A stretch of DNA of 64,000 nucleotides from Phascolarctos cinereus (taxonomy: Eukaryota; Chordata; Mammalia; Diprotodontia; Phascolarctidae), in assembly GCF_002099425.1 (NCBI RefSeq), contig NW_018344227.1, positions 2,719,001 to 2,783,000 on the forward strand. The letters run 5' to 3'. The notes under the pieces were generated by a model. That model was not told the origin of the DNA, made no database searches, and saw only the letters and a list, made by a program, of their open reading frames with translations. Positions within the stretch are counted from its first letter, which is position 1. The number at the start of each line of letters is the position of its first letter. Made by a program: the position numbers and the translations under genes. Below are positions 43,001 through 56,600 of the stretch, in pieces.

Positions 43001-44540
43001 ACCTTATTTGTGTTGTAGAAGGAATTAAGTAGGACTCTTTCTTTACCAATGTTTTCAACTAGTTCATATAATATTGGAATTAATTTTCTTTAAATGTTTG
43101 ATAGAATTTGCTTGTAAATCCATCTAGTCCTGGGGATTTTTTCTTAGGGAGCTCATTTATGACTTAATTTCTTTTTCTTAGATAGGGTTATTTAAGTATT
43201 CTATTTCCTCTTCTGTTTATCTAGGCTATTTATATTTTTGAAAATATTCATTTCATTCAGGTTTTTTAGTTTTATTGGCATATAGTTGGGCAAAATAAAT
43301 CCTAACAATGGTTTTAATTTCATCTTCATTATTTGTGATTCACTTTTTTCATTTTGATACTGGTAATTTGGTCTCCTCTTCCTCCTCCTCCTCATGGGGT
43401 TAAGTGACTTGCCCAGGGTCACACAGCTAGTAAGTGTCAAGTGTCTCAGGCCAGATTTGAACTCAGGTCCTCCTGACTCCAAGGCTGGAGCTCTTTTTTT
43501 TTTTTATCCATGCCTAGAATGCATGCCCTCCTCACCCCTGCCTCTTAGGATTCCTAGTTTCCTTTAAAGCTCAACTCATGTGCAGCCTCATAATGGAATC
43601 CTGGACTTAGCTTTGTTTTAATGTGTCTAAGCCTTTGGCTGTTTAACCCATTCCTTCCTCCAAAGGTGCCTTTGACCTGTAGCCTTTCTTTCCCAAGAGG
43701 GGGATTCTCACCTGGTGGTTCCTTGGTCTCCTAGTCAGGAGCAATGAGATTTTACTTCCCAGGAGTTCTCCTGGTGGGCAATTCAACCTGTGTCATCAGG
43801 TATTGGACCAAAGCATTCTCCCTACAGGCTTCCCTGGGTACCCCATCCTTTCCTACCTGCAAAGCCATTCATTCAAGAACATAGTTCTTGCATCTTAGCT
43901 TCAGATCTAGCATGTAACAAAATGAGCTTATTTCTCCTTGATATTCTGATATTATAAATGTTCATTTCATTGTAGCTAGTATTCCTGTTCCCTCAACTTT
44001 AAATGGAAAGCTTTCTCTTTCTGGAGTCATTTATTAGTTTGCTTGAAGGATTCATTGCAAGCAAGGATGCCTTGCTATGACACCTGCTGTGTTTTGCTCA
44101 AGGCTACTTGCTTGCTATAGGCAATTTCCTTTGATGGGCTGTGGAAGGTAATGAGATCTGAGATAGGGAAGAAACAAGAGAAGTCACAGACTATGTTACA
44201 TAAAACATATTACCACCGTGTTGCAGAGTTGGATGGACTTGCAGACTTCCTGGTTGTTTTATGTTCTGCAACATTTAGAAAAATATTTCCCAACATCAGC
44301 TTCTAAGTGTGTTTTGCAATCTCAGTAGCAGATTTCTTATCCTCTGTATTTCTGCATTTGATTCTTGGATCAAATATATAAGCAGCAGCATAAATGGACT
44401 GATATCAAAATTTTTCCTGTTTTTAATAATGTCTTTCACTTTTCTTCTGTGTTTATGAGTAGAAAGACTCATAGATATTATGTGGGGGTATATATATATT
44501 AGTATATGGTATATAGTATATATATATATGTGTGTGTGTA

Positions 44541-44613
<73 letters not shown>

Positions 44614-47600
44614 TTGGTTTTCTTGGGGCCATTTGGTGAGGAACATCTGACAGAAATAGATTGATTCAAATGAAGTGGTTGCTATAATTATTTTACATAA
44701 AAATGTTTCTATTTTAGAGGTCTTAGTTGGGAGGATCCCAGATGGCCACTTAGATTAACACTTTCATTCTGGAAATAAATTATAACCCCCTTTTTAAAGT
44801 ATATTTTTCAGGGTTTAAAGGTCCTCAACAGAGAACCAGGAGAAATGAAAGTATAGCTCAGCTCTTCCATTGACTTTATTTGTGTTCTTAGGTGAATCAT
44901 TTTCAAACCTCTCAGGTTCTTCATCTGTAAAAATGATTTTATAATGAACAGGTGAATGAAAAACTCAGCCACTCAACAAGCATTGATTAAGCACCCACTA
45001 TGGGACAGGAAGTGTTAGGGATACAAAGAAAAGCAAAAAGATAATCCCTGCCCTTGAGGAGCTCCCATATTCTAATAGGGGATACAGCGTGCAAACAGTT
45101 GTGCACACCAGCTCTCTACAGGGTTGTGTTGTTCATAGCTTTCCTTCCAAGGAACAAGCATCTTTTAATTTTGTGGCTGCAGTGGCCATCTGCAGTGATC
45201 TTTGAGCCCAAGAATACAAAATATGACACTGCTTCCATTTCTTCTCCCTCAGTTTGCTGGGAAATGATGGTAGCAGTTGCCAAGATCTCAGTTTTTTTCA
45301 ATGTTAAGCTTCGACCCAGCTTTTACACTCTCCTGTTTCACCCTCATCAAGAGTCTTCTTAATTCCTCTTCACTTTGTGCTATCAGAGTGGTCTCATCTG
45401 CATATCTGAGATTGTTGATATTTCTCCCAGCCTTAATTTTGGCTTTTGATTCTTGCAGCCTGGCATTTCACATGATGTACTCCACATATAAGTTAAATAA
45501 ATAAGGTGACAATATACAGCCTTGTTATACTCCTTTTCCAATCCTAAACCAATCAGTTATTCTATGTTCGGTTCTAACTATTGCTTCATGGCCTGCATAT
45601 AGGGTTAGTAGAAGGTAATCTTAGAGGAAAGGCTTCCTGTATAAGCCAGGAGGCAGAGTGAGAAGGGAGAGCATTCTAGCCATGAGGGTCAGCTAATGAA
45701 AAGGCACACAGGTGGGACATGGAGATTCACATATGAGAAACAGCAAGTGTCACTGAAACATTGAGTGTGTGGAAGGCACTGACTGGGAAGGGAGAAGGGA
45801 GCCAGGTTATGCAGAGATTTGAACAACAAGCAGAGAATTTTGGATTTGATCCTGGAGGCCATAGGAAGACATTAGAATATTTTCAATGGGGGGGATTTTT
45901 AGAAAAATCACTTTGACTCCTGCATGGAGGATGGATTGCAGTGGGGAAGTCTTGAGGGAGGGAGATAACTAGAAGGCTCTGGCAATAGTCCAGGTGTGAG
46001 AGGATGAGGGCCTTCACTAGGGTGACTGGGAGGATGATAGTGCAGCTCTTCTATGGCTTCTTTACTGACCTCCAGGCTTGTATCTCCAACTACCTACTGG
46101 ACATCTTAAAGTCAACATTGTCCATAACTAAACTCGTCATCTTTCCCTCTAAACCTTCCTCCCTACTAACTTCCCTAAGGGCGCAGTCCCCCAGGTTCAC
46201 AAACTAGGTGTCATTCTTGACTCTCATCCCCCAGATCCAATCAGTTCTCAAGTCCTGTCTTCTATATGGGACACAATGGATAGAGCACTGGGCCTGGAGT
46301 CTGGATGACCTGAGTTCAAATCTGACCTCAGACACTTACTAGTTGTGTGACCTTGGGCAAGTCATTTGCCTCAGTTTCCTCATCTATAAAATGAGCTGGA
46401 GAAGGAAATGGCAAACCACTCCAGTATCCCTGTCAAGAAAACCCTAAATGAGGTTACAAAAGGTCAGACTTGACTGAAATGACCAAAGACTTCTATATGC
46501 CCCCTTCTGTCCTGTGACACTGTTACCACTCTGGTGCAGACTCTCATCACTTCATGCCCGGACCTTTATAGTTGGACTCCCTTCCTCCAGTGTCTCCCCA
46601 CCACAGTGGAGAGCAGCCAGTGGTGCTGCAGTGGATAGAGTGCCAGGCTTGGAGTCAGGAAGACTTGAGGTCAAATGTGGTCTCAGATACTTACTAGCTG
46701 TGTTAACTTGGGCAAGTCACTTAGCAAGTTTAGGCAAGTCTGCCGCAGTTTCCTTATCTATAAAATAGGGGTAATGATAGCACCTCCCTCCCAGGTTGTT
46801 GTGCGGATCAAATGAGATAATAATTGTAAAGCTCTTAGCACAGTGCCTGGCACCTAGTAAGTGCTATGTAAATGTTAGCTATTATAGCCATCATTACAGT
46901 CCATCCTCCATTCAGATGTTCCGAAAGCACAAGTCTGACCATGTCACCCCTCTTAACTTAGTAAACTTCAGTGGTCTCCTATTGCTCCCAGAATCAAATA
47001 TCAGATCATCTGTTTAGCCTTTAAGGCCTTCATAACTTGGCCTCTTCCTAGTTTTCCAGGCTTCTTCCACCTTACTCCTTTCACCCTGCCCCCCCATATG
47101 CTGTATAGTCAAGTGGCACTGGTCTTGTTTTCCCTCGGGCTCCATCTTAATCCATCTCCTAGTTCTGCACATTTTCACTGGCTGTCCCCCAAGCTCAGAA
47201 CTCTCTCCCTTCTCATCTCTGTGCCCTGGGTTCCCTGGCTTCCTTCAGGTCTCAGCCTTTTTCTAGTCCTCCTTGGTCTTCACGCTTTTCCTCTGACACC
47301 ATCTCCCCACCTCCAGTTTATCAGGCATAGATCTTATTTACGCAGAGTTGTCTCTATGTTGTTTCCTCCATTAGAGTATGAACTTAAGAACAGGGACTAT
47401 TTTTTGCTTTTCTTTGAACCCGCAGTGCTTGGCTCAGTGACTGGCACATAACAGGTACTTCATAAATGCTTGTTGAAGTTATTGACTTGGATGAGGGGGA
47501 GGGATTAGGGAAAAGCATACCGAGTTTTGTTTTAGACAATAAAAGGCATATGATCAATGCTTACTATGTACAAAGCCCTGTGCTAAGCACTGAGGAAATA

Positions 47601-50600
47601 AAGAGAAGGGTAAGACTGCTCTCAAGAAGCCTCTGTTCTAACGGGAGAGACAGCAATACAAATGTGGGTTTCACCCGCAAGTCAGATTTTTCATTTCCTC
47701 CATTTGGTTTTTCATTTCCCTCCTGATCATTAGCCCCCTAAGTGGCAAAACAGGTGGTAATATATATTTTTAAAATGATTTCCATTGATAAAATGATATT
47801 CCTTTCTAATCTTGAGCCATTTTACAGTGTCAAAGACTTATTTTGACTATGAGAATGTTCTTTTCTGAGTCTTTGGTAGCTGGGGCTGTTGAGGGGTTAG
47901 GTGCTGCCATAAGCCTTTAAACCACTAAAAAATTGCTTATTGAAGAATGTGGCCCTGGGTAACTGGTTACTGAGAGTGTCAGTTTCATTCAACAAGTTCC
48001 TAAGGATCCCACCCAGATAGTACATTTTATGATGCTTCCTTTTTTTCCCCTCTAAAGGGCCGGATGGTCATGTGACCAGGTATAGTTTGGAGTGGCTGCT
48101 GAAGAATAGCTATGAAGGGCAGAAGCAGACCGTCCAGCCTAGAATTTTGTGGAATGCAGAGATCTACCGGCAAGCCCAGGTGCTGCCTGTCGACTTCCAG
48201 AGCTTTTTGGAGACCAAGGATGGCCTCAAGGAGTTTCTACAAAACTTCCTGCTCTATGGAATTGCATTTGTAGAGAATGTCCCTCCAACTCGAGAGGATA
48301 CAGAAAAGTTGGCAGGCAGAATCAGTTTGATCAGGTAAACTTTAGTAGGACCTAGCCAACATCCAATTTCTCAAGTCCACCATGATTAATGTACAGAGCC
48401 TGAGGGCCAGAAATCAAACATGACTTGATTACTCATTCTCATGCATAAATTCAAAATATCATGTGGCAGTAAGGCCTCAGATACTTACTTTTATGCTGCA
48501 ATTTCTAATATGGAGGCATATGGAGCAATCCGAGAGATTTTCCAGCCCATTGATTCTCTAAGTACAAACTGGGCAATACTGTATTTCCAGTCCATCCTAG
48601 AAACCAAAACAAAGGGAAAGAAAGGTGAATTCCGGATACACTTGGTGCTAATCCCTGGCAAAATTCTAGAATAGATTGCACATTAAAAGGCAAAATGATC
48701 ATAAAGAATTCACATGGGTTCAGGAGGAAGTCATAAATGGCCTCAACTTTCCAGGGGAGAATAGGAACAGGTGTGGCAAGAGGAGGATTTAAGTAAAAGG
48801 GAAGTACAGGCCTGGACAGTCTCTGTTAGAGCTCAAACAAAAGGGGGTGATCAAATGCCTCAGCAGCCCATTTCAATGCCATGCAGTTCAGCAGTGTGTC
48901 AGGCACTGTACTTGGTGCTGGGGGCACAAATACGGGGGACCTTAAGGAGGTGCTGACATTCTACTATTCAGATCCAACATGTATTTTACACAAAACATTA
49001 GCAAAGTAAATACTAGTAATTTGGTGATTGTAGTGGCTGCAGGGGGGGGGGGGCAGGCCACTAACACCTGAAGAGATCTCGGAAGTTGAGCTGAGCCTTG
49101 ATTCCCCAAGGCAGAAGTAGAAGGTGAGGTGGAGGGAGAGTCTTCCAGGTCAGGCAGACAGATCCAAGGTAGAAGGTAAAATGTTGTGTATAGGCGACAG
49201 CAGGTAGGACTGTGTGCCTTCAGCAGAGAATGAATGAGAGGGAGTCTAGAGACATAGGCTGGAGCCAATCTGTAAAGGAACATAATCAAACAGAGGAACT
49301 TCTGTTTTATCTAAGTAGCAATAGGAGCTGCTGAAGCTTCTTGAGCAGGAGAATGGCATGGTAATTCGAAATTCCCATACTCTAGAAATATCAGTCTGTT
49401 TGTTGTGTGGAATATAGGTTGGGAGAGACCAGAGTCAGGAATACCAGTTAGGAAGCTGGTACTAGAAGATGGGCTAGGCTGGGGATCTTCTACTGGAGCA
49501 AGCATTCACGGCTCATGCCACAGACAGGAATTGAAGCCTGATGAAGTAGATGTGGGCAGCCTGAGCTGTAGGAGGTCTGAAGGCCAAGGAGAGAGGATGG
49601 GGAGAGGCCAAAGCTAGAGTTTTGGTATGGACTCATTCTCAGTGCCTCCTGTTATAGCAGCAAAAGGTTGGAAGCAGTGTCCATAGCATGGTTGGGAGTC
49701 TGGGGGAGGGAGATTAGGGCATTGGACTTGGAGTCCAAAGAGAAGTCACAAGCCACATGGGCAGTCACTTCTTCTCTCATGTCCTGGAGATGATTTTAGT
49801 TATTGCCAAGAGTTCACAAGGTTGCTGTTTGAAAAGCATTCAGTAAGCTCTATTATATGAATGTGAGCTCTGCTGTGTGATTTGCTGTGGCATGCTGGTG
49901 GGAGCCCTGGGCTGACTTCAGGAGCCCAGGAATTATTTCTGCCTTCATCCCATACCAGTTGTTTGACTGCAAACTGTAAAATGATGCAAAGAATCAACAC
50001 CTTTCTGGTCTGCTTTGTCAGGATCAAATGGGAGAAGAGGTGAAAAAGGTGGGATCTACCAAGATAGATCGGAAGACTCAATGGCATCGATCTTCCTTTT
50101 ACTGTCCCAAGAGTAGCCATTTCAAAGGGTCCAGCCCAGTAGGGCAGATCTGTTCCCCCAGCTCATTGGTTACATCTTCTCTGTGTGACCAAGGGTCCTC
50201 TGTATCCTCAGGCTGGAGCTTGGGTAAAAGCTTAGTCCTTAAAAGTTTCCAGGAGTTTTCTCCTCTGTAAAAAGGGGTTAGAAATGGACTTGATGACCTC
50301 CAAAGTCCATTCCATCTCCAGGATCCCACGGTCTTCATTAGATTTCTCTGATGGACTGAGGCTCTCACAGCCCTAACAGCATCCTCTCTCACAAATCCTG
50401 TGATAGCTTGAGACTGGGGCTGATTGGAGATTTTCACAAATGAAAATTTCAAATTAAACTGAGTGCATGGATGTGGTTAGCCACTTCTCAAATCTGGCCT
50501 ACATGGAAAACTGGAGATTACTGTGGCATTTTGTCACAAGAGCTAGCAGCAAGAGGGAGGGAGGACTGAGGATCTCTATTGTTGCAACTATGGAGCCCCG

Positions 50601-53600
50601 CTTGTATATGTTTGGGTTCCATGTAGTAGCAAATAACAACTACATGTATTCCATATGCATATCCCAAGCATGTCCCAGGAAGGGAAAGAGCAGAGCTAGG
50701 GTTCCCACCAGGTCTCTGGCTTCTCTGGCCTACACTGTCTCTATAACACTCCACTGAGAAGATGCTCTTCAGCCCAGGGATGAGGGGGAGGGAGTGATCT
50801 CTAATCTTAATAGTCTATAATGATGGGCTGAAAGAATCCAATAAGAGGAAATGTAGAATAGAGAGAAACATAAAGTTCTACACTTGAGTTTCAAAAAGCA
50901 ATTCATACACAAAGGACAGGGGAGGCACAGCTAAACAACAGTGCACATGAACAGCCCCTCAGAGCTTTGCTACATACAGTTCAGTATACTAACACTAATC
51001 TAATCCTGGGCTGCAATCAGAGAGAAACATCATGCAGGCTGAGGGAGGTGCTAGTCCTGCTCTTACTTGCCCTGGTCAGACTACATGTGGTGTAGTTGGG
51101 GGGGCGGGGGAGGCACATTTTGAAAAGGATATTTTTAAGTTGAAGAATGTCCAGAGTTGGGCAGTCAGGAGGGGGAAAGCCTGCTGTGAGGCTTAGTTAA
51201 GGGAACTAGGTATGTCTAACCTGGAAAAGAGAAAATTGGGTGGAGGAGAACATCACAAGTATCTTCAAGTATTTAAAGGGCTATCCCAGAGAAGACAGAT
51301 TGGACCAGCTCTGCTTGGTCCTGAACAACAGAACCAGGAGCCACAGGTAGAAGTTGCAAAAAGGAAAACAGGTTGATGTCAGGAAAAACTTCCTAAGAAT
51401 GAGAGCTATCCCAAAGTGGGAGGGGCCACCCTGGGAAGTGAGGGATCCCTTTCGCTAGAGGTTTTCAGGCAAAAGCTGGCTAGCCAATAAGTGGTTAAGC
51501 TATAGAAGAAATTCTTATTCAGATTTAGGCTAGACTAGATGGTCCCTGAGGTACTTCTCTTTGAGGTCCCATAATTTGTTGAATGAATGAATGAATGAAT
51601 GAGGTAGTAATGTCAAATGACAGAATCCACATTCATAAAATCTCAACCTAGGAAGATGAGCTAAAATGTAAGAGAAATGAATAGGGACAAATGTAAAGTC
51701 AATTAAGAAAAATAAATTTGGCAGGGTACAGAATAGGAGGAAAGAGGGCTGCCAGGCTTAATAGGGGTTTGTGGGCAAAGGACTTGAAGTTCGCAATTGA
51801 CCATCTGTTCCACGAAATGTGAAAGGATCAATGAAATCTCGTCCTACTGCAATCCTGACAATCCTTTCAATTCCTATAATACTTCACCTAGATTGCTCTC
51901 AGTCCTTATAATGGCCCAGTGAGGAGACAAAGCAGATGGTGTGTATCATCACTTCATTAAAGCAGCTGAAATTCCAAATTTAAGTCACTTTCTCAGCAAA
52001 TGAACCAGGAATAAAGTCTCCTGACTTTATGCTTTTTGCAAAAGCAGTAGTTTCAAGGTATTCTATGCTAGCTCCCATTTAGACAGATTTACCAGTTGTA
52101 TTTGGGTTTTAGGTGCCACAGTCTTAGGACACAGATGAAAAGCATCTGTTACCTGGATGGTTAGGGATATGAAGACTATGGCCAGAAAGAAATAGGAAGG
52201 AAATAGGAATGGTTTGCCTGAAAAAAGAGAATCCATAGGGAGGTAGAGGTCTCCTGCCTATCCTCAGATATTTGTGGGGCTGTCATGAGTAAGCCAGTCA
52301 GCATGGAGTTAAAATTCAGATAGCTCTATCTTAGCTGACTTTATGAAACAACTTCCTGGCCAGAGCTGGCCAGAGAAATCAGCCCCCTTGGAAGTGAGCT
52401 CCCCATCATTGGAGGTATTCAAGCCAAGGCTAAATGTCCACCTCTTAGGGTGCTGTGGGGTAGACGCAGTCATTGGGTGAGGGTCGTGTTGAATAATTTC
52501 CAGAGTCCTTCCAACCCAGTTTTTCCAGTCTGTTATTCTAAGAGGTCATTGAAGGGTTCAGAGCCCCTGATGACTTATTATATTTTATACTTTAATGTCA
52601 ACTTCTTGACAAGGAGATCAGTGAACAGACCTTTGTGGAGGATATTGTCATATTCAGCTCTGATGAAATTTGTTATCTTTTTTCCAGATAGCAGCCTGGT
52701 TGTCTAATTGATTTTCATGGGGAAAAAAATAAGAAAGTATTTCAGGGTAGATATCAGGGGGGAAGATTGAAGGGGAAAAAATTAAAATGTCAAGCAATTC
52801 ATCTTCCATCTCTACCTTACAGAGAAACCATCTACGGTAGAATGTGGAATTTTACTTCTGATTTCTCCAGGGGAGACACAGCATATACCAAGCTAGCCCT
52901 GGATCGCCACACAGACACCACCTATTTCCAAGAGCCCTGTGGGTATGTGAACCAACTAACCAGGATCAGAGCGTGCTTCTTAGGCTGACAGCAACTGTGT
53001 GTATACCTGTAGGCTACTGGCCCTTTCAGTGACATATCAAAATCTTGCTTAAAATCCAGTGAGTTGCACTGTTTTTGTTTTTGTTTTTTTTGACCTTGTC
53101 CTCCTGGAAGCCACAGTCACTCTATGATTTAATAATACTCATCAGCCTCCTTTTAGCTTGGTGAACTGTAACATTTTAAATGGGAAAAGAAAGCAATCTA
53201 ATTATAGAGCTAAGGGGTTTTATATTTTATTGAGTTGATTTTCTTTTTCCCAAAGCAATTGACATCTTTAAGTAATTTTGTTCCATGGAGTGATTATTAT
53301 ATGGGATAGAGAAAAAATCCCTTTCTCCACACATTTTGAAAAGAAAACCGATAACAAGATATCCATCCTTCCTGTCCCCTGACACACACAATCCGCATTG
53401 CTTTTTTCTTCTTCCTCTGAAATGTTAAGCTTCCTAAACAGGATATGCTTTTTCTTTAATGAAACCAGAAAGGATGACATTAAAAGGGAGAGGTCATTGT
53501 CTCTCCCAGGAGAGGAGGTCAGGGAAGTGAGAGCAAGTCAGACATTACCACTCCAACCTTGTCTAGCTGACCCACCTAGCTACCCCCTGCATCCACCATG

Positions 53601-56600
53601 AAGAAAATGATGGGCTGCTGATGTCACTGCTTCCACTAGCTGCTGCTAGCGCATCTGACCATCACTGGTGTCTGCCACAGTTTATTTCTCAGCTCTGTGC
53701 TAGGGAGTGAAACACCCATAAATCCCACCTCTGAGTCACTGGTCATTGATGGCCACACCTTCCTTCCCCTTGAATCTCTTATACCTAAAGCTCTTGTTTA
53801 CACCAACACTGGAACCTACAGTGAGTCATTAGTCTTCTCCAAAGGAAGACTTGAAATCAGACTAATGGTGTTTTGTAAAAGCACCAAGACTAATGCCGGA
53901 TGCCTATGCACAAAGGAGTCACCATTACTTATGCTAACTAGCAAGAGAGAAACATTCATCTGACTTACACTTCTCAAAGCTAGCAATCAACTTCATTAAT
54001 GGAATGCATGCAAACATTTGTTTATATTACTTATTAGACAATACAAGCATTAACATCACTATATCTTAGGGCTTCCCAGTAAGTAGGTCTTATACTTACT
54101 CAACCATGAGGTTCCCTCTCTGCCCAGACAGAAGCCATGTGTCTCCCTCTGAGGCAGTGGCCCAGAAAGTCACCAAATCTCTGTTAGGCAATCAGCACTG
54201 CCCCCAAGCTAACACAGGAGATTCCAGTCTCAAGTGCAGGGAATGCAAGAGTCAACCTCAGTCATGACCCAAGAGCAGGCTGAAGACTAGGGGTCTCTTG
54301 GTGGGTTTCTTATAGTTCTAACTATGGGTATTAGTTGGCTGCAGTGGTTGATTACCTAAGCTTAGGATAAAAGGAAACGTCATTGTTTCTAATGAAACTG
54401 TCATTGTTGTTGCTCAGTCATTTCTGACTCTTTGTGACCCCATTTGGGGTTTTCCTGGCAAAGATACTAGTTTACCATATCCTTCTCTAGCTCATTTTAC
54501 AGATGAAGAAACAGAGGCAGCAGGGTTAAGTGACTTGTTCAGGGTCACACAGCTAGTAAGTGTCTGAGGCCAGATTTGAATTCATGTCTTCCTGACTCCT
54601 GACTTCAAGTCTGGCACTCTATCCACTGTACCACTTAGCTGCCCAAGAAGGTGAATGTAAGATTCCCTATGGGACCAGGCTGAGGACAAGCTCGGATCAC
54701 AACTGATGGGAAAGGTGGGAAAGCTGTGAGGCTTACTAGCCTCAGTCTTGGCCTGTGGCTTACTTTGTTGTTGTTGAGTAGTTTCAGTCATGTCCAACTC
54801 TGTGACCCCATTTGGGGTTTTCTTGGCAGAGATATTGGAGTAGTTTGCCATTTCCTTCTCCAGTTCATTTTATAGAGGAGGAAGTGAGGCCAACAGGGTG
54901 AAGTGACTTGCCCAGGGTCACCCAGCTAGTAAGTGTCTGAGGCTGGATTTAAACTCAAGAAGATGAGTAGTCCTGCTTCCAAGTCCAGTGCTTTATCTAC
55001 TGCCCCACCTAGCTACCCCCAATAACAGTTCTTAAGAACTACCTGTTTTTAAGTCTCTCCTCAGAAAATGCCAAGTTCCTTTTGAGATAGTTTAGGAAAA
55101 TTTTTTAAGGTACCGTGCTAGGTACAATGACAAAAATGAAAAAAACAAAAACAAAAAAACAGTCCCTCCTCTTAAGAAGTTATCATTGGGGTGGGGTAGG
55201 GAAAGGTAATCAAATGTTAACTTAGAGAACACTAACAACTAAGGACATCAAGAAAAAATTCCTAATTTTTTTTTTAAAGAAGAGTTTTCCTAAACTATCT
55301 CAAAAGGAAGTAGGCATTTTATGAGGAGGGAGGACATTGCAGTCCTGGGATGGCTAGCCTAGGCCAAGCTCAGATGCAAAAGATAGAGTTTGGCTGGAAC
55401 ATAGAGTTAGAAAGGGGAAGAATTTTCATGAGCCTAGAAAGGTGGGCTTTAAAGACATTTACTTGTCATTTATCTTTTATCCTTGAATCGGTAGGAAACC
55501 ACCAGCAGTTAAGCAGAGGACTGATGTGCTCAGAGTTGGGCTTTAGGGAGATCATTTGGGCAGCTATGTTTTTGATGGATACTTTTGTAATAGGATTGGT
55601 GCTAATGAAAGGAATTTTCTTTTTCCCCAAAATTCTTTTGTGTTCCAATAAGATCCTCTGTTAACCAATGAACAGAGGTATTTCTTGATGTCCCTTTTTT
55701 CCCCTTCTTTAGCATTCAGGTATTTCACTGTCTCAAACATGAAGGGACTGGTGGTAGGACCCTGCTCGTGGATGGATTCTATGCAGCAGAAAAGGTCCTG
55801 CAGAGGGCTCCTGCAGACTTTGACCTCCTCAGCAAGGTGCCACTGAAACATGAGTATATTGAAAATGTGGGAGAATGTCACAACCACATGATTGGGGTTG
55901 GGCCAGTCTTGAATATCTACCCATGGAACAAAGAGCTCTACTTGATCAGGTGAGCATGAAAAAATTGCCCCTTGCCTAGGCAGAGCATGTGAAAAGCTAC
56001 TAGAGCTCATATTCCCCAAAGTGACTCTTGATCCTTAAGCCTACCCTCCTGATCAAAATCTTCCAAGTCCTTACATCGGTGCTCACCATAATACTGACAT
56101 CTTACAGCATTCATTCCTTTTGAGGGGCTTCCTGGGAATCAGTTGAATGGTGTGCTGCTGCCACAGGCTTTATCAATAAAGACCTTTGCTCCAGGGAGAC
56201 TCTCAGAAGAGGGTTTTGGGCAAGCTCAGAAATTAAAAAGTGAGAACAATCGCACAATAGACTTAGGTTCGGGGAAATTCAATGTCATACATTTCCTAAA
56301 AGAGGTGGAAACCCAAAAGTTAAATCTAAATAAGGCCTGCCTGACTCATTGACTCTCAACAAAATTAGTAAGTAGAAAAGCAATAGTCACCGCAAATGTG
56401 TACAATCACTTTTACTGATGAAGGCATCAGTTGTCTCCTCTGCAATATGGACATGCTACATTATGTTAAGAGGCAGTGTAACAGGATAGATAGAAAGCCA
56501 GCCTCAGAGTCCAGAAGGCCTGAGTTTAGAGTCTGCCTCTGGCTCAGCCTGGCTCTCAATGCCCCAAACAACTCTCTGAGATAAGAAATCCACAGAAGTT

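Larger units (their letters stand above)
46026..47478 (+). mobile_element. L2 LINE, plus strand, long copy
   Basis: ORF2 text from CTCGTCATCTTTCCCTCTAA through CAAACTAGGTGTCATTCTTG, AAGTCTGACCATGTCACCCC and TTTTCACTGGCTGTCCCCCA to the terminus TTCATAAATGCTTGTTGAA. Interrupted by a MAR1 (46269-46489) and a MIR (46609-46892). The frames at 46004 and 47098 are L2 protein remnants. Confidence 0.85.

Noticed and set aside
48072-48338. ATG inside the third TMLHE coding exon as a separate start
   Set aside because: The frame joins both neighbouring exons with correct phases, so it is an internal stretch. The parallel frame at 48149-48355 is a shadow.
50099-50452. 117-residue minus-strand frame in an intron
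   Set aside because: No start context, motif or homolog recognised; treated as chance.
54407-55020. Tandem duplication of a MAR1 unit
   Set aside because: The two copies differ in sequence and in flanks, so they are independent insertions of one family on the same strand.
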